DNA of 64,000 nt from an uncultured Alphaproteobacteria bacterium (GTDB lineage: Bacteria; Pseudomonadota; Alphaproteobacteria; HIMB59; GCA-002718135), in NCBI GenBank assembly GCA_902618015.1, contig CACMYX010000004.1, positions 62,001 to 126,000 on the forward strand. The letters run 5' to 3'. This document shows, piece after piece, positions 9,377-16,948 of the stretch. A program made the position numbers and the translations under genes. Below the pieces are notes generated by a model. The model was not told the origin of the DNA. It worked only from the letters and a program-made list of their open reading frames with translations, and did no database searches. Within the stretch, counting starts at the first letter, position 1. The number at the start of each line of letters is the position of its first letter.

Positions 9377-9382
9377 ATTATA
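9377..9382 (-). promoter_or_regulatory. Consensus -10 box for the GH20 operon, implying a leaderless transcript
   Basis: On the minus strand this reads TATAAT and ends 8 bases before the GH20 ATG (9368). A weak -35 (ATTAAA) sits 17 bases upstream, inside the divergent kinase gene. Transcription would start near 9370, within a base or two of the start codon. The hexamer overlaps the ATG of the divergent kinase gene. Evidence is sequence match only. Confidence 0.45.
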
Positions 9383-10449
9383 TGAGTTTTAAAGATATAT
9401 TTAATATAGACGGAGAAGTAAAGGAAAGTGCTCATGCAAGAGTAAATTTAATTGGTGAACATACCGATTATACTGGTGGATATGTAATGCCTACGCTTTT
9501 GTCTTTTAAAAATACAATTGAGATAAATGAAAACAACACTAATGAATTCATAGTTTATTCTGAACATTTTAAAGAAAAAAAAGCATTCAATGATTTCAAG
9601 AAATCAACCAAAAATGAGTGGGTTGATTATATAAAAGGTTGTTTACATACTTTTTTTGAAAAAAATAAGATTTCATCCAGATATTTAAACATTTATATTT
9701 CATCTGATATACCTTTAGAAAGAGGTATTTCATCATCTTCCGCATTGTGTGTTGCTACACTAAAAGCACTTAATACTTTTTTTGAAACAAAAATCAAAGA
9801 CTCAGAAATTGCAAAATTAGCAAAGAAAGTAGAATTTAATTATATAGGTGTTTCTGGTGGAATAATGGATCAAATGGTTTCTTCTATTGGTATTCATGGC
9901 AAAGCATTCTTTATGAATTGTAAGAATTTAGAATACGAACTTATTAATTTTCCAGAAAATTGGAAATTTTGTTTGATTGACTCTGAAGTACAACGAAATT
10001 TAAGAGATAGCTCTTATAATGAAAGATTTGCTGAACTCCAAGAGGCTGAAAAAAAACTTGGTGTAGAATATTTGGGTGGAGTTAAAAAAGAAAATTTTCA
10101 AACAAATAAATTTGACAATAATACTATAGCTAAAAGAGCAAAGCATGTAGTTTTTGAAAATGATAGAGTGATTAATGCGAAAAATAATTTAATAGAAAAT
10201 AATATTCAGGAGTTTGGAAAATTAATGAATGAAAGTCACTTATCATATTCTAAAGATTTTGAAGCATCTACTTTAGATGTTGATTTAATTGTTCAGAAAT
10301 CATTTGAATGTGGTGCTTTAGGCGCCAGATTGACTGGTGGTGGATTTGGTGGTTTTACAGTTTCATTAATTGAAAGAAATAATTTTAGTAATTGGTATAG
10401 TAAAATATTAAATTTTTATCCTGCTGAAAAGATCTTCGAAGTCAATTAG
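9382..10449 (+). CDS. galK: Galactokinase-like GHMP sugar kinase
   Basis: This 355-residue cytoplasmic GHMP kinase phosphorylates a sugar at C1 with ATP. Seen: galactokinase signature ARVNLIGEHTDYTGG at residues 19-33, GHMP ATP loop IPLERGISSSSALCVA at 110-125, catalytic aspartate D163 in GIMDQM, the sugar-contacting SSYNERF segment near 210, and C-terminal motif GARLTGGGFGG near 314. All residues expected of an active galactokinase are present. It is divergent from the GH20 gene with only 13 bases between the start codons and converges with the dioxygenase gene. No galT or galE is in the window. Galactose freed from GlcNAc-Gal disaccharides by the GH20 enzyme is the most economical substrate; an amino-sugar kinase of the GALK2 type is an alternative that sequence alone cannot exclude. 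Confidence 0.82.
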   Translation: MSFKDIFNIDGEVKESAHARVNLIGEHTDYTGGYVMPTLLSFKNTIEINENNTNEFIVYSEHFKEKKAFNDFKKSTKNEWVDYIKGCLHTFFEKNKISSRYLNIYISSDIPLERGISSSSALCVATLKALNTFFETKIKDSEIAKLAKKVEFNYIGVSGGIMDQMVSSIGIHGKAFFMNCKNLEYELINFPENWKFCLIDSEVQRNLRDSSYNERFAELQEAEKKLGVEYLGGVKKENFQTNKFDNNTIAKRAKHVVFENDRVINAKNNLIENNIQEFGKLMNESHLSYSKDFEASTLDVDLIVQKSFECGALGARLTGGGFGGFTVSLIERNNFSNWYSKILNFYPAEKIFEVN

Positions 10450-11522
10450 GGTTTTAATAACCTTCTAAGTTTACCCTCAGTGACATCATGATCAATATAA
10501 CATCCTTGTAGATGTCTAAAACCAGTATTTGGATCAAATTTAGTTCTTCCATGTAATAATCTCAGGTTATCAAACATTGCAATCATTCCTTTAGATAATC
10601 TAAATTTAATTTTGAAATCATCAGAGTTACAAAGTTTGAACATATATTTTCTAGCCTTATAAAAGAGATCAAGATCATATTCCTCTAATAATGGAACATA
10701 ATCAAGTCTTCCACTAAATCGTATTTGTCTAAAGTTATTTTTATGGTCTAGTTCAATTAATTTTGCTTCATCAACTAAAATAGTATCAATATCTGTAAAT
10801 TTAAAAGTAACATTAGTTTCAGTTAATACTTTGTAAAATTCAGGTTGGTTATGTTTTAAAAAATTTGCAACACTAAAACCATCAACTAAACTTGAATCTC
10901 CTCCTGTAGATTCATTAGCAATACAATGAAGTAATTGAATTCCAGGAACAGGCTTTCTATATGGGTTATCTGAATGCGATGTTAACTCTAATGCAGTATA
11001 AGCAAGATCATTTGGATTTGGTTTTGAGACAACGTTAAATAATTTTCCAAAATTTGTTGCTCGGACTGGGCCTAATTTTTCAGCAAAATTTATAACTTCA
11101 TTTTCTTCTGCTTTTGTATTTTCGATTATTACATAACCATATTGATAAAATACTTTAAGCATATTGATAAGTTCTTTTTTATTCTCAAAGATTTTATTAT
11201 TATCAAAAATTTCTAAATTTTGTTCACTGACATTCCATATTTTTTTTTCAGGTATGACATCAATATTATTGATTTCATTATAAAGATCATCGATATTAAA
11301 AGATCCTTTTGCTCCATCACTAAATTCTACATTTAATATATTTTCGTTAACATTATGAGAATTTATAAATAGATTATCATCTAAGAGGCTTGGTTCATAT
11401 AAACGTTGTAGATTATTTTGGTCTACGAATTCACTCCCTTTTAATCTTTCGCGAAGCCAAATACTATGAAGTTTAAACTCTGATAATTTTCCTTCATTAA
11501 TAGAAATTATTTTTTTTCCCAT
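10446..11522 (-). CDS. Fe(II)/2-oxoglutarate dioxygenase, gamma-butyrobetaine hydroxylase/TauD type
   Basis: This 358-residue protein combines an N-terminal DUF971-like domain (about 1-90, containing HSIWLRERLKG) with a TauD-type catalytic domain, the layout of gamma-butyrobetaine and trimethyllysine hydroxylases. Iron ligands are H183 and D185 in TSHSDNP and distal H324 in RLLHGRTKF; R338 is positioned to bind 2-oxoglutarate. The cysteines that bind zinc in the N-terminal domain of BBOX1 are absent here. It is the last gene of the 15415-10446 operon and its stop interleaves with that of the kinase gene. Hydroxylation of a betaine or another carboxylated substrate is likely; its link to the sugar oxidoreductases upstream is unclear. 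Confidence 0.75.
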   Translation of the reverse strand: MGKKIISINEGKLSEFKLHSIWLRERLKGSEFVDQNNLQRLYEPSLLDDNLFINSHNVNENILNVEFSDGAKGSFNIDDLYNEINNIDVIPEKKIWNVSEQNLEIFDNNKIFENKKELINMLKVFYQYGYVIIENTKAEENEVINFAEKLGPVRATNFGKLFNVVSKPNPNDLAYTALELTSHSDNPYRKPVPGIQLLHCIANESTGGDSSLVDGFSVANFLKHNQPEFYKVLTETNVTFKFTDIDTILVDEAKLIELDHKNNFRQIRFSGRLDYVPLLEEYDLDLFYKARKYMFKLCNSDDFKIKFRLSKGMIAMFDNLRLLHGRTKFDPNTGFRHLQGCYIDHDVTEGKLRRLLKP

Positions 11523-11608
11523 TTTTAGTTTATTAATTAATATTTAAATTTGTGTAAATTATAAATTATAGTTAAAAATTAAAAAATGGTTGAGAAAAAA
11601 ATGATTAA

Positions 11609-12439
11609 TTATTCTCCTAGTAGAGAATTATCCAAAACTCTAGTTTCATATGCTGAATAAGAATGCCAGCCATGTACTGTTTGATCATAATCAATTACAC
11701 TACCTGTCATTAATCCAGATTCTTCTGAGCACATAAATGCTAATCCTTTTGCTACATCAATAGGCTTAATTAATCTGTTAAAAGGAACTTTTTTTTCTTC
11801 ATCTTGCAACCAATTAGAATTTTTTTTATGAACTCTTGTTTGAATATCATGTTCAGCAGGAGTATCTGTCCACCCAATATTTAAGGCATTTACTCTTATT
11901 TGATAACTAGCGACAGAATTTGCAATATTTTTTGTCATTGTAGCTAGAGCAGCTTTTGAACCACTATAAGCAACAATAAATGGCATACCACTATACATTG
12001 CCATAGATAATACATTTGCAATTGTTCCTTTGTTCTTATCTCTAATCATTATTTTAATTGTCTCTTGCATTAATATGAAAGGTGCACGGGTATTAATATT
12101 ATAATTATTTTCATAATTTTCTAGAGTAGCACTTAGAATTGTTCCTCTTTCTGTATATCCTGCAACATTAATTAAAGAATTTATTGTTCCAAATTTTTTA
12201 TCAGTCTCTAAAACAATTTTTTTGCAGTCATCAACATTTTTGAGGTCTGCATTTATATATAAACACTCAGTGCCTAATTTTTCAATTTGATTTTTAACTT
12301 CAAGACCTTTATTTTCTTGCCTCCCACAAATTGTAATTGCTTTCGCACCTCTGCTAGCTAATAATCTTGCTGTTTCTGCGCCACTACCTTGTGTACTACC
12401 TGTAACTATAATGACCTTATCTTTAAATTGCTCATTCAT
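11609..12439 (-). CDS. Short-chain dehydrogenase/reductase
   Basis: This 276-residue NAD(P)-dependent SDR oxidoreductase has the cofactor motif TGSTQGSGA near residues 13-21, the NAG-like motif as NVAGYTERG near 90, the catalytic serine region near 143, and YSGSKAAL carrying the YxxxK pair near 157. It belongs to the classical SDR group that includes sugar and polyol dehydrogenases. It lies within the minus-strand operon between a Gfo/Idh/MocA gene (15 bases away) and the dioxygenase gene (86-base gap holding no recognisable signal). Together with the second SDR and the UxaA-type dehydratase it suggests stepwise oxidation of a sugar to an acid. The substrate is not recognisable from sequence. 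Confidence 0.8.
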   Translation of the reverse strand: MNEQFKDKVIIVTGSTQGSGAETARLLASRGAKAITICGRQENKGLEVKNQIEKLGTECLYINADLKNVDDCKKIVLETDKKFGTINSLINVAGYTERGTILSATLENYENNYNINTRAPFILMQETIKIMIRDKNKGTIANVLSMAMYSGMPFIVAYSGSKAALATMTKNIANSVASYQIRVNALNIGWTDTPAEHDIQTRVHKKNSNWLQDEEKKVPFNRLIKPIDVAKGLAFMCSEESGLMTGSVIDYDQTVHGWHSYSAYETRVLDNSLLGE

Positions 12440-12454
12440 AAAATTTATCTATAA

Positions 12455-13456
12455 CTAAAATTTTGGTTTTACAACTTTATTTAATTTGACTGATTTAGTA
12501 GCTGAATTCGCAAGAATTAAAGCATTCTTTCCATCCTCAAATGTGACTGATGTATTTTTTTTATTTTTTATTGATTTAATGAATTGATCTAATTGTATTT
12601 GATAAGCATTCTCGTATCTTTCAATAAAAAAGTTTTTAATAGGTTTTTTTGCAAATGATAAATTTTGATTATAATAATTAATATCATTATTTGGAACATT
12701 ATCAGAAATTAACATACCGTTACTTCCAAAAACTTCGAGTCTTTGATCATACCCATACACAGCTCTTCTAGAATTATTTATATGAACTAAAACCCCTTTT
12801 TTTGATTTCATAAAACACATAGTTGTGTCATAATCTTTCGTAATCTTAAAATCATTTGATACATTTACAGAACCTTGTGCAAAAACTTCTACAATTGGAT
12901 CATTATTAAGAATAAATCGTGCCAAATCAAAATCATGAATTGAACAATCTCTAAAAATTCCTCCAGATTGTCTTAAATAATCAATGCCAGGTGGGGCTGG
13001 GTCCCTACTTGTGATTACAATCATTTCAATTTTTCCAATCTTTCCTGATAGAACCTCACTTTGTACTTTATTATGATTAGGATCAAATCTACGATTAAAA
13101 CCAATTTGAATAGTTGGTTTATATTTTTTAATTTTTTGCCAACATTTATTTACTTTATTTATATCTAAATCAATTGGCTTTTCACATAATATAGCTTTAT
13201 TACATTCTGCTCCTAGAGAAATATAATCTGTATGAGTCGGGGTGGCAGATGCAATTAAAATTGCATTGATTTGATCTGAAGAAATTGCTTCCTTTGCAGT
13301 CTTTGCAACTTCACAACTATATTTTTTTGCAATTTTTTTAGAAGAGCTTGTATCAATGTCATAAACATATTTAAGGCTCGCTTCTGGATGATCATTTATG
13401 ATTGACGCATGTAATTTCCCAATTCTTCCTGTTCCTAATAAGGCAAAGTTAATCAT
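12455..13456 (-). CDS. Inositol 2-dehydrogenase-like Gfo/Idh/MocA oxidoreductase
   Basis: This 333-residue NAD-dependent oxidoreductase resembles IolG (myo-inositol 2-dehydrogenase). Seen: Rossmann motif LGTGRIGKLHA (residues 7-17), CEKPID near 92, IQIGFNRRFDPNH near 116 and the active-site stretch GGIFRDCSIHDFDLARFI near 165, in which the histidine and aspartate are the catalytic residues of the family. Length and motif order match IolG closely. No other inositol-catabolism gene (iolB, C, D, E) is in the window, so it may instead oxidise another cyclitol or aldopyranose such as galactose or a 1,5-anhydro sugar. It is in one operon with a second, more divergent Gfo/Idh/MocA gene ending one base upstream. 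Confidence 0.75.
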   Translation of the reverse strand: MINFALLGTGRIGKLHASIINDHPEASLKYVYDIDTSSSKKIAKKYSCEVAKTAKEAISSDQINAILIASATPTHTDYISLGAECNKAILCEKPIDLDINKVNKCWQKIKKYKPTIQIGFNRRFDPNHNKVQSEVLSGKIGKIEMIVITSRDPAPPGIDYLRQSGGIFRDCSIHDFDLARFILNNDPIVEVFAQGSVNVSNDFKITKDYDTTMCFMKSKKGVLVHINNSRRAVYGYDQRLEVFGSNGMLISDNVPNNDINYYNQNLSFAKKPIKNFFIERYENAYQIQLDQFIKSIKNKKNTSVTFEDGKNALILANSATKSVKLNKVVKPKF

Positions 13457-13457
13457 T

Positions 13458-14645
13458 TTAGAGTTTTACCCACCGAGAATTCAAATTAGAAGATTTTTTT
13501 GCAGCATAAATAAATTTAATACCAGCAACACCATCGTCAATTGTTGGAAATGAATATTTTTTATTTTTATTGTGAATCTGATCAGCAAATTCTGAATAAA
13601 TATTTGCAAAAGCTTCAAAAAAACCTTCTGGGTGACCAGCAGCAATTCTTGAAGAGGAAAGTGAAAATTTAGATACTAATTTACTTGCTCTTGTTATAAC
13701 TTTCATTGGTTTATCTAGTTCTGTAAACTTTAGATTATTTGGATCGTCCTGTAACCACTCTATTGAACCTTTTGTTCCATACACTCTAATTTTTAGACCA
13801 TTTTCTCCACCAGTTGCAGCAGATGATACCCAGATTATACCTCTTGCCTTATTTCGCATTCTTAATAATACAAAAGCATTATCATCTACTGAAATTTCTG
13901 AAGATAATGAATTTACTTCTGCTGATATTTCGTTTGCTTCTAATCCAGTCACATATCTCAACAAATGATACGCGTGAGTTCCAATTTCAGATAATATCAT
14001 TGAGGGCCCAGATTGTTTTTTATCTAGTCTCCATTTTAATGTTCTTTTTTCATCTTTCTTTTTTACTCCGACTGTATAACCTTGGGGGTACTCAACATTT
14101 ATTAAATTGATTTTTCCTAATTTATGGTTTGAAATTATATTTTTTGCCTCTCGTAGCATTGGATAGCTTGAGTAATTGTGTGTTAATGCAAATACAATTT
14201 TATTTTTTAAAATAACTTTTTTTAATTTAACAGCATCTTCAACTGTTGCAGCTAAAGGCTTGTCACAAATAATATGTATACCTTTTTCAATAAATTCTTT
14301 TGCTATCTTATAATGATCACCCGATGGGGTCATAATTCCAAGAGCTTGAATACCATCATTTCTTTTTGCTTCAGCTGCAGCCATAGACTTATAATCGTTG
14401 TAACAACGATCATCAATTAATCCTAATGATGAACCAAAAGATTTAGATTTTTTTTTATCTTTTGAAAATATTCCAGCAACAAATTCAAATTTATTATCAA
14501 ATCTTGCTGATAACCTATGTGTGTATCCAATAAATGAATTAGGACCTCCACCAATAAAACCAATTCGGATTTTGCTTTTATTATTTAAAGTATCATTTCT
14601 GAGTAAGTCTAATCTACCAAAAGCAATTTTGGATTTTTTTTTCAT
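13458..14645 (-). CDS. Gfo/Idh/MocA family oxidoreductase, second paralogue
   Basis: This 395-residue oxidoreductase carries a basic ~26-residue extension before the Rossmann motif GFIGGGPNSFIG near residue 29, and a variant cofactor motif CDKPLAATVED (Asp in place of the usual Glu) near 127. The active-site region SEIGTHAYHLLRYVTG is near 220 and supplies the conserved histidine. Its N-terminal residues are lysine-rich and not hydrophobic, so there is no export signal. The start overlaps the stop of the upstream SDR gene by one base, indicating tight coupling. Two different members of this family in one operon are common in pathways that oxidise and then epimerise or eliminate from a sugar, for example 3-keto intermediates; the substrate here is unknown. 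Confidence 0.75.
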   Translation of the reverse strand: MKKKSKIAFGRLDLLRNDTLNNKSKIRIGFIGGGPNSFIGYTHRLSARFDNKFEFVAGIFSKDKKKSKSFGSSLGLIDDRCYNDYKSMAAAEAKRNDGIQALGIMTPSGDHYKIAKEFIEKGIHIICDKPLAATVEDAVKLKKVILKNKIVFALTHNYSSYPMLREAKNIISNHKLGKINLINVEYPQGYTVGVKKKDEKRTLKWRLDKKQSGPSMILSEIGTHAYHLLRYVTGLEANEISAEVNSLSSEISVDDNAFVLLRMRNKARGIIWVSSAATGGENGLKIRVYGTKGSIEWLQDDPNNLKFTELDKPMKVITRASKLVSKFSLSSSRIAAGHPEGFFEAFANIYSEFADQIHNKNKKYSFPTIDDGVAGIKFIYAAKKSSNLNSRWVKL

Positions 14646-15415
14646 TAATTAACTATGCCACCATCAATTACATAATTCTGTGCAGTACAACCAGAGCTTT
14701 GATCAGATGCAAAAAACAAAACTGGTTTTGATATATCTTCAGGCATAAGCATTCTCTTAATACATTGTCTCTCAAGTTGGGTTTTTTCAATTTCTGGAGT
14801 AAGCCATAATTTTTTTTGCCTCTCCGTAATGATCCAGCCAGGAACAATACAATTTACTCTGATGTTATAGACACCTAAATCTCTTGCTAAAGTTCTTGTT
14901 AAACCCATAATCGCAGATTTTGCAGTGGTATATCCAGGCATACCGCCTTGAGAAATCATCCATGAAAAACTACCTATATTTACAACAGAACCTTTGCCTA
15001 AATCCTTCATGTCTTTATAGACAGCTTGAGTTGCAAAAAAATAATGTCTTAAATTAATATTCATTCTATCATCCCAATATTCAGGGGTGACACTATCTAG
15101 ATCATGTCTCTCATCATTTGCTGCATTATTTACCAGAATTGAAATTGGCCCAATTTCTTTTTTTACTTGTTCTAATGAACTTTTAAGTTGTTCTATATTT
15201 TTTAAATCACATTTTACAAATAGACTATCAATATCATATTTGTTTTTAATTTTTTTTGATAACTCGTTACCTAACTCATCATTTATATCTAAAAATGCAA
15301 CTTTTGATTTTTGAGAAGCAAATTGTTCGACAATACTTTCCCCAATTCCTGAGGCACCCCCTGTAATAAGCACTACTCTATCTTTTAGTGATGGATAAGT
15401 TGCGATTTCGTTCAT
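14645..15415 (-). CDS. Short-chain dehydrogenase (sugar dehydrogenase-like)
   Basis: This 256-residue classical SDR has TGGASGIG near residues 19-26, NNAANDERHD near 97, the catalytic serine in NIGSFSW near 146 and YTTAKSAI (YxxxK) near 160. The closest family resemblance is to bacterial glucose/galactose/xylose/fucose 1-dehydrogenases that make an aldonolactone, an assignment by family feel and not by specific residues. It is the first gene of the 15415-10446 operon. The UxaA-type sugar-acid dehydratase is transcribed divergently from only 28 bases away, which suggests shared regulation: this enzyme may make the acid that UxaA dehydrates, although no lactonase is seen. Confidence 0.75.
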   Translation of the reverse strand: MNEIATYPSLKDRVVLITGGASGIGESIVEQFASQKSKVAFLDINDELGNELSKKIKNKYDIDSLFVKCDLKNIEQLKSSLEQVKKEIGPISILVNNAANDERHDLDSVTPEYWDDRMNINLRHYFFATQAVYKDMKDLGKGSVVNIGSFSWMISQGGMPGYTTAKSAIMGLTRTLARDLGVYNIRVNCIVPGWIITERQKKLWLTPEIEKTQLERQCIKRMLMPEDISKPVLFFASDQSSGCTAQNYVIDGGIVN

Positions 15416-15423
15416 GATTATTT

Positions 15424-15433
15424 ATGATATATT
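15424..15433. promoter_or_regulatory. Overlapping divergent -10 elements between SDR and UxaA genes
   Basis: On the plus strand TATATT (15428-15433) is preceded by TG one base upstream, giving an extended -10 and a predicted start about 4 bases before the UxaA ATG. On the minus strand TATCAT (15424-15429) predicts a start about 2 bases before the SDR ATG. The intergenic space is 28 bases, so both transcripts would be almost leaderless. Sequence match only. Confidence 0.35.
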
Positions 15434-15443
15434 AATCTAAGTT

Positions 15444-16946
15444 ATGTTTAACATAATCAAATTAAATGAAAAAGATAATATTGGAATTGCTCCAATGGAT
15501 ATTCCTCAGAATATTAATATAAATTATGGAATTAAATCTATAAATAATATTCCTTATGGCCATAAAATTTCTTTAAAAAAAATTAAAAGTGGTGATTTTA
15601 TTTTTAAGTATGGTCAGATAATAGGAATCTCTAATAAAAATATAGAACCTGGTGAACATGTACATTCCCATAATATGGGATATAGTGAATTCAAAAGAGA
15701 ATATATCCGTAAAGATATTAGAAATGATATTAATAAAAGTGAAAAAACAGAATACTTTAAAGGCTTTAAAAGGAATAATGGATCATCAGGTACTAGGAAT
15801 TATATAGGTTTAATTAGTACAGTTAATTGTTCAGCAACAGTTGTTAAAAAAATATCTGATAAAATAAATAATTATTTAAAAAATAATAATTTTAATAACA
15901 TTGATGGGGCAGTTTGTTTAAAACATTCATCAGGTTGTGGGATGAATACTTCTGGATATGCCATGAATGTATTTAACAGAACTATTGAAGGTTTTAAAAT
16001 TCATCCTAATTTTGGAAAAGTTTTTGTTATTGGACTTGGATGCGAATGTGCCCAAATAAGTTTGTACAACAATGATCAGGAAAAAAGAAATATTGAATAT
16101 TTGAATATTCAAGATGAAGGTGGAACAAATGAAATAATAACGAAAGTAACTTCAAAAATTATTAATCAACTAAATGAAATTAATAGTATTTCTAGAACAA
16201 ATATACCCATTTCAGAACTAACAGTTGCTTTGCAATGTGGTGGTTCAGATTCGTATTCTGGGATAACTGCAAATCCTGCGCTAGGCTTTGCTTCAGATAT
16301 GATTATTGATCATGGTGGAACAACATTACTATCAGAGACTCCAGAAATATATGGAGCAGAACATTTATTATTTGAAAAATCATCAAACGAAAAAAATATA
16401 GAAAAACTTAATAAACAAATTGAATGGTGGAAAAAATATGTTGCTAGCAACGATAGCACATTAGATAATAATCCAAGTCCTGGTAATAAAAAAGGAGGTT
16501 TAACTACAATTCTGGAAAAATCATTAGGCGCAGTATCCAAAGCTGGAAATAGAAAGATGGTTGATGTTCTCGATTATGCTGAACAGGTTAAAACCAAAGG
16601 TTTTAACTTTATGAATTCTCCAGGTTATGATCCTGTTTCTGTAACTGGTCAAGTTGCTTCTGGCGCTAATGTTATTTGTTTTACTACTGGTCGAGGTTCG
16701 TGCTTTGGATTTAAACCCACTCCAAGTATTAAAATAGCAACAAATACAAATATGTATAATAAACTTAGTGAAGATATGGACATCAATGCAGGTACTATTA
16801 TGGATAACGTTGCAAGCGTTAATGAAGTTGGGAAAGAAATATTTGATAAAATAATTTCAGTTGCATCTGGTGAAAAATCAAAGAGCGAAATAAATGATTA
16901 TGGTGATGATGAATTTAATCCTTGGATAATTGGAGCAACGCTATAA
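15444..16946 (+). CDS. UxaA-family sugar-acid dehydratase (altronate/galactarate type)
   Basis: This 500-residue full-length UxaA-type enzyme dehydrates a C5/C6 aldonate or aldarate to a 2-keto-3-deoxy acid. The N-terminal SAF domain (about 1-95, ending in GEHVHSHNM) is followed by the catalytic part with GSSGTRNYIGLISTVNCSA near 113, HSSGCGM near 155, GLGCECAQ near 193, LQCGGSDSYSGITANPALG near 262 and TTGRGSCFGFKPTPSIKIA near 411. The cysteine- and histidine-rich motifs match those of iron-dependent altronate dehydratase. It is divergent from an oxidoreductase operon and converges with the Fe-ADH gene with a 2-base gap. Altronate, galactarate and related acids cannot be separated by eye. 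No KDG kinase or aldolase is in the window. Confidence 0.85.
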   Translation: MFNIIKLNEKDNIGIAPMDIPQNININYGIKSINNIPYGHKISLKKIKSGDFIFKYGQIIGISNKNIEPGEHVHSHNMGYSEFKREYIRKDIRNDINKSEKTEYFKGFKRNNGSSGTRNYIGLISTVNCSATVVKKISDKINNYLKNNNFNNIDGAVCLKHSSGCGMNTSGYAMNVFNRTIEGFKIHPNFGKVFVIGLGCECAQISLYNNDQEKRNIEYLNIQDEGGTNEIITKVTSKIINQLNEINSISRTNIPISELTVALQCGGSDSYSGITANPALGFASDMIIDHGGTTLLSETPEIYGAEHLLFEKSSNEKNIEKLNKQIEWWKKYVASNDSTLDNNPSPGNKKGGLTTILEKSLGAVSKAGNRKMVDVLDYAEQVKTKGFNFMNSPGYDPVSVTGQVASGANVICFTTGRGSCFGFKPTPSIKIATNTNMYNKLSEDMDINAGTIMDNVASVNEVGKEIFDKIISVASGEKSKSEINDYGDDEFNPWIIGATL

Positions 16947-16948
16947 AT

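Noticed and set aside
9382..10449. GlcNAc 6-kinase as the role of the GHMP kinase, completing the nag pathway
   Set aside because: Galactokinase-type GHMP enzymes phosphorylate C1, whereas NagA needs GlcNAc-6-phosphate; the ROK kinase is a better 6-kinase candidate.
11523..11608. Hidden small gene or terminator in the 86-base gap between the dioxygenase and SDR genes
   Set aside because: The gap is plain AT-rich sequence with no hairpin, ribosome-binding site or open frame worth naming.
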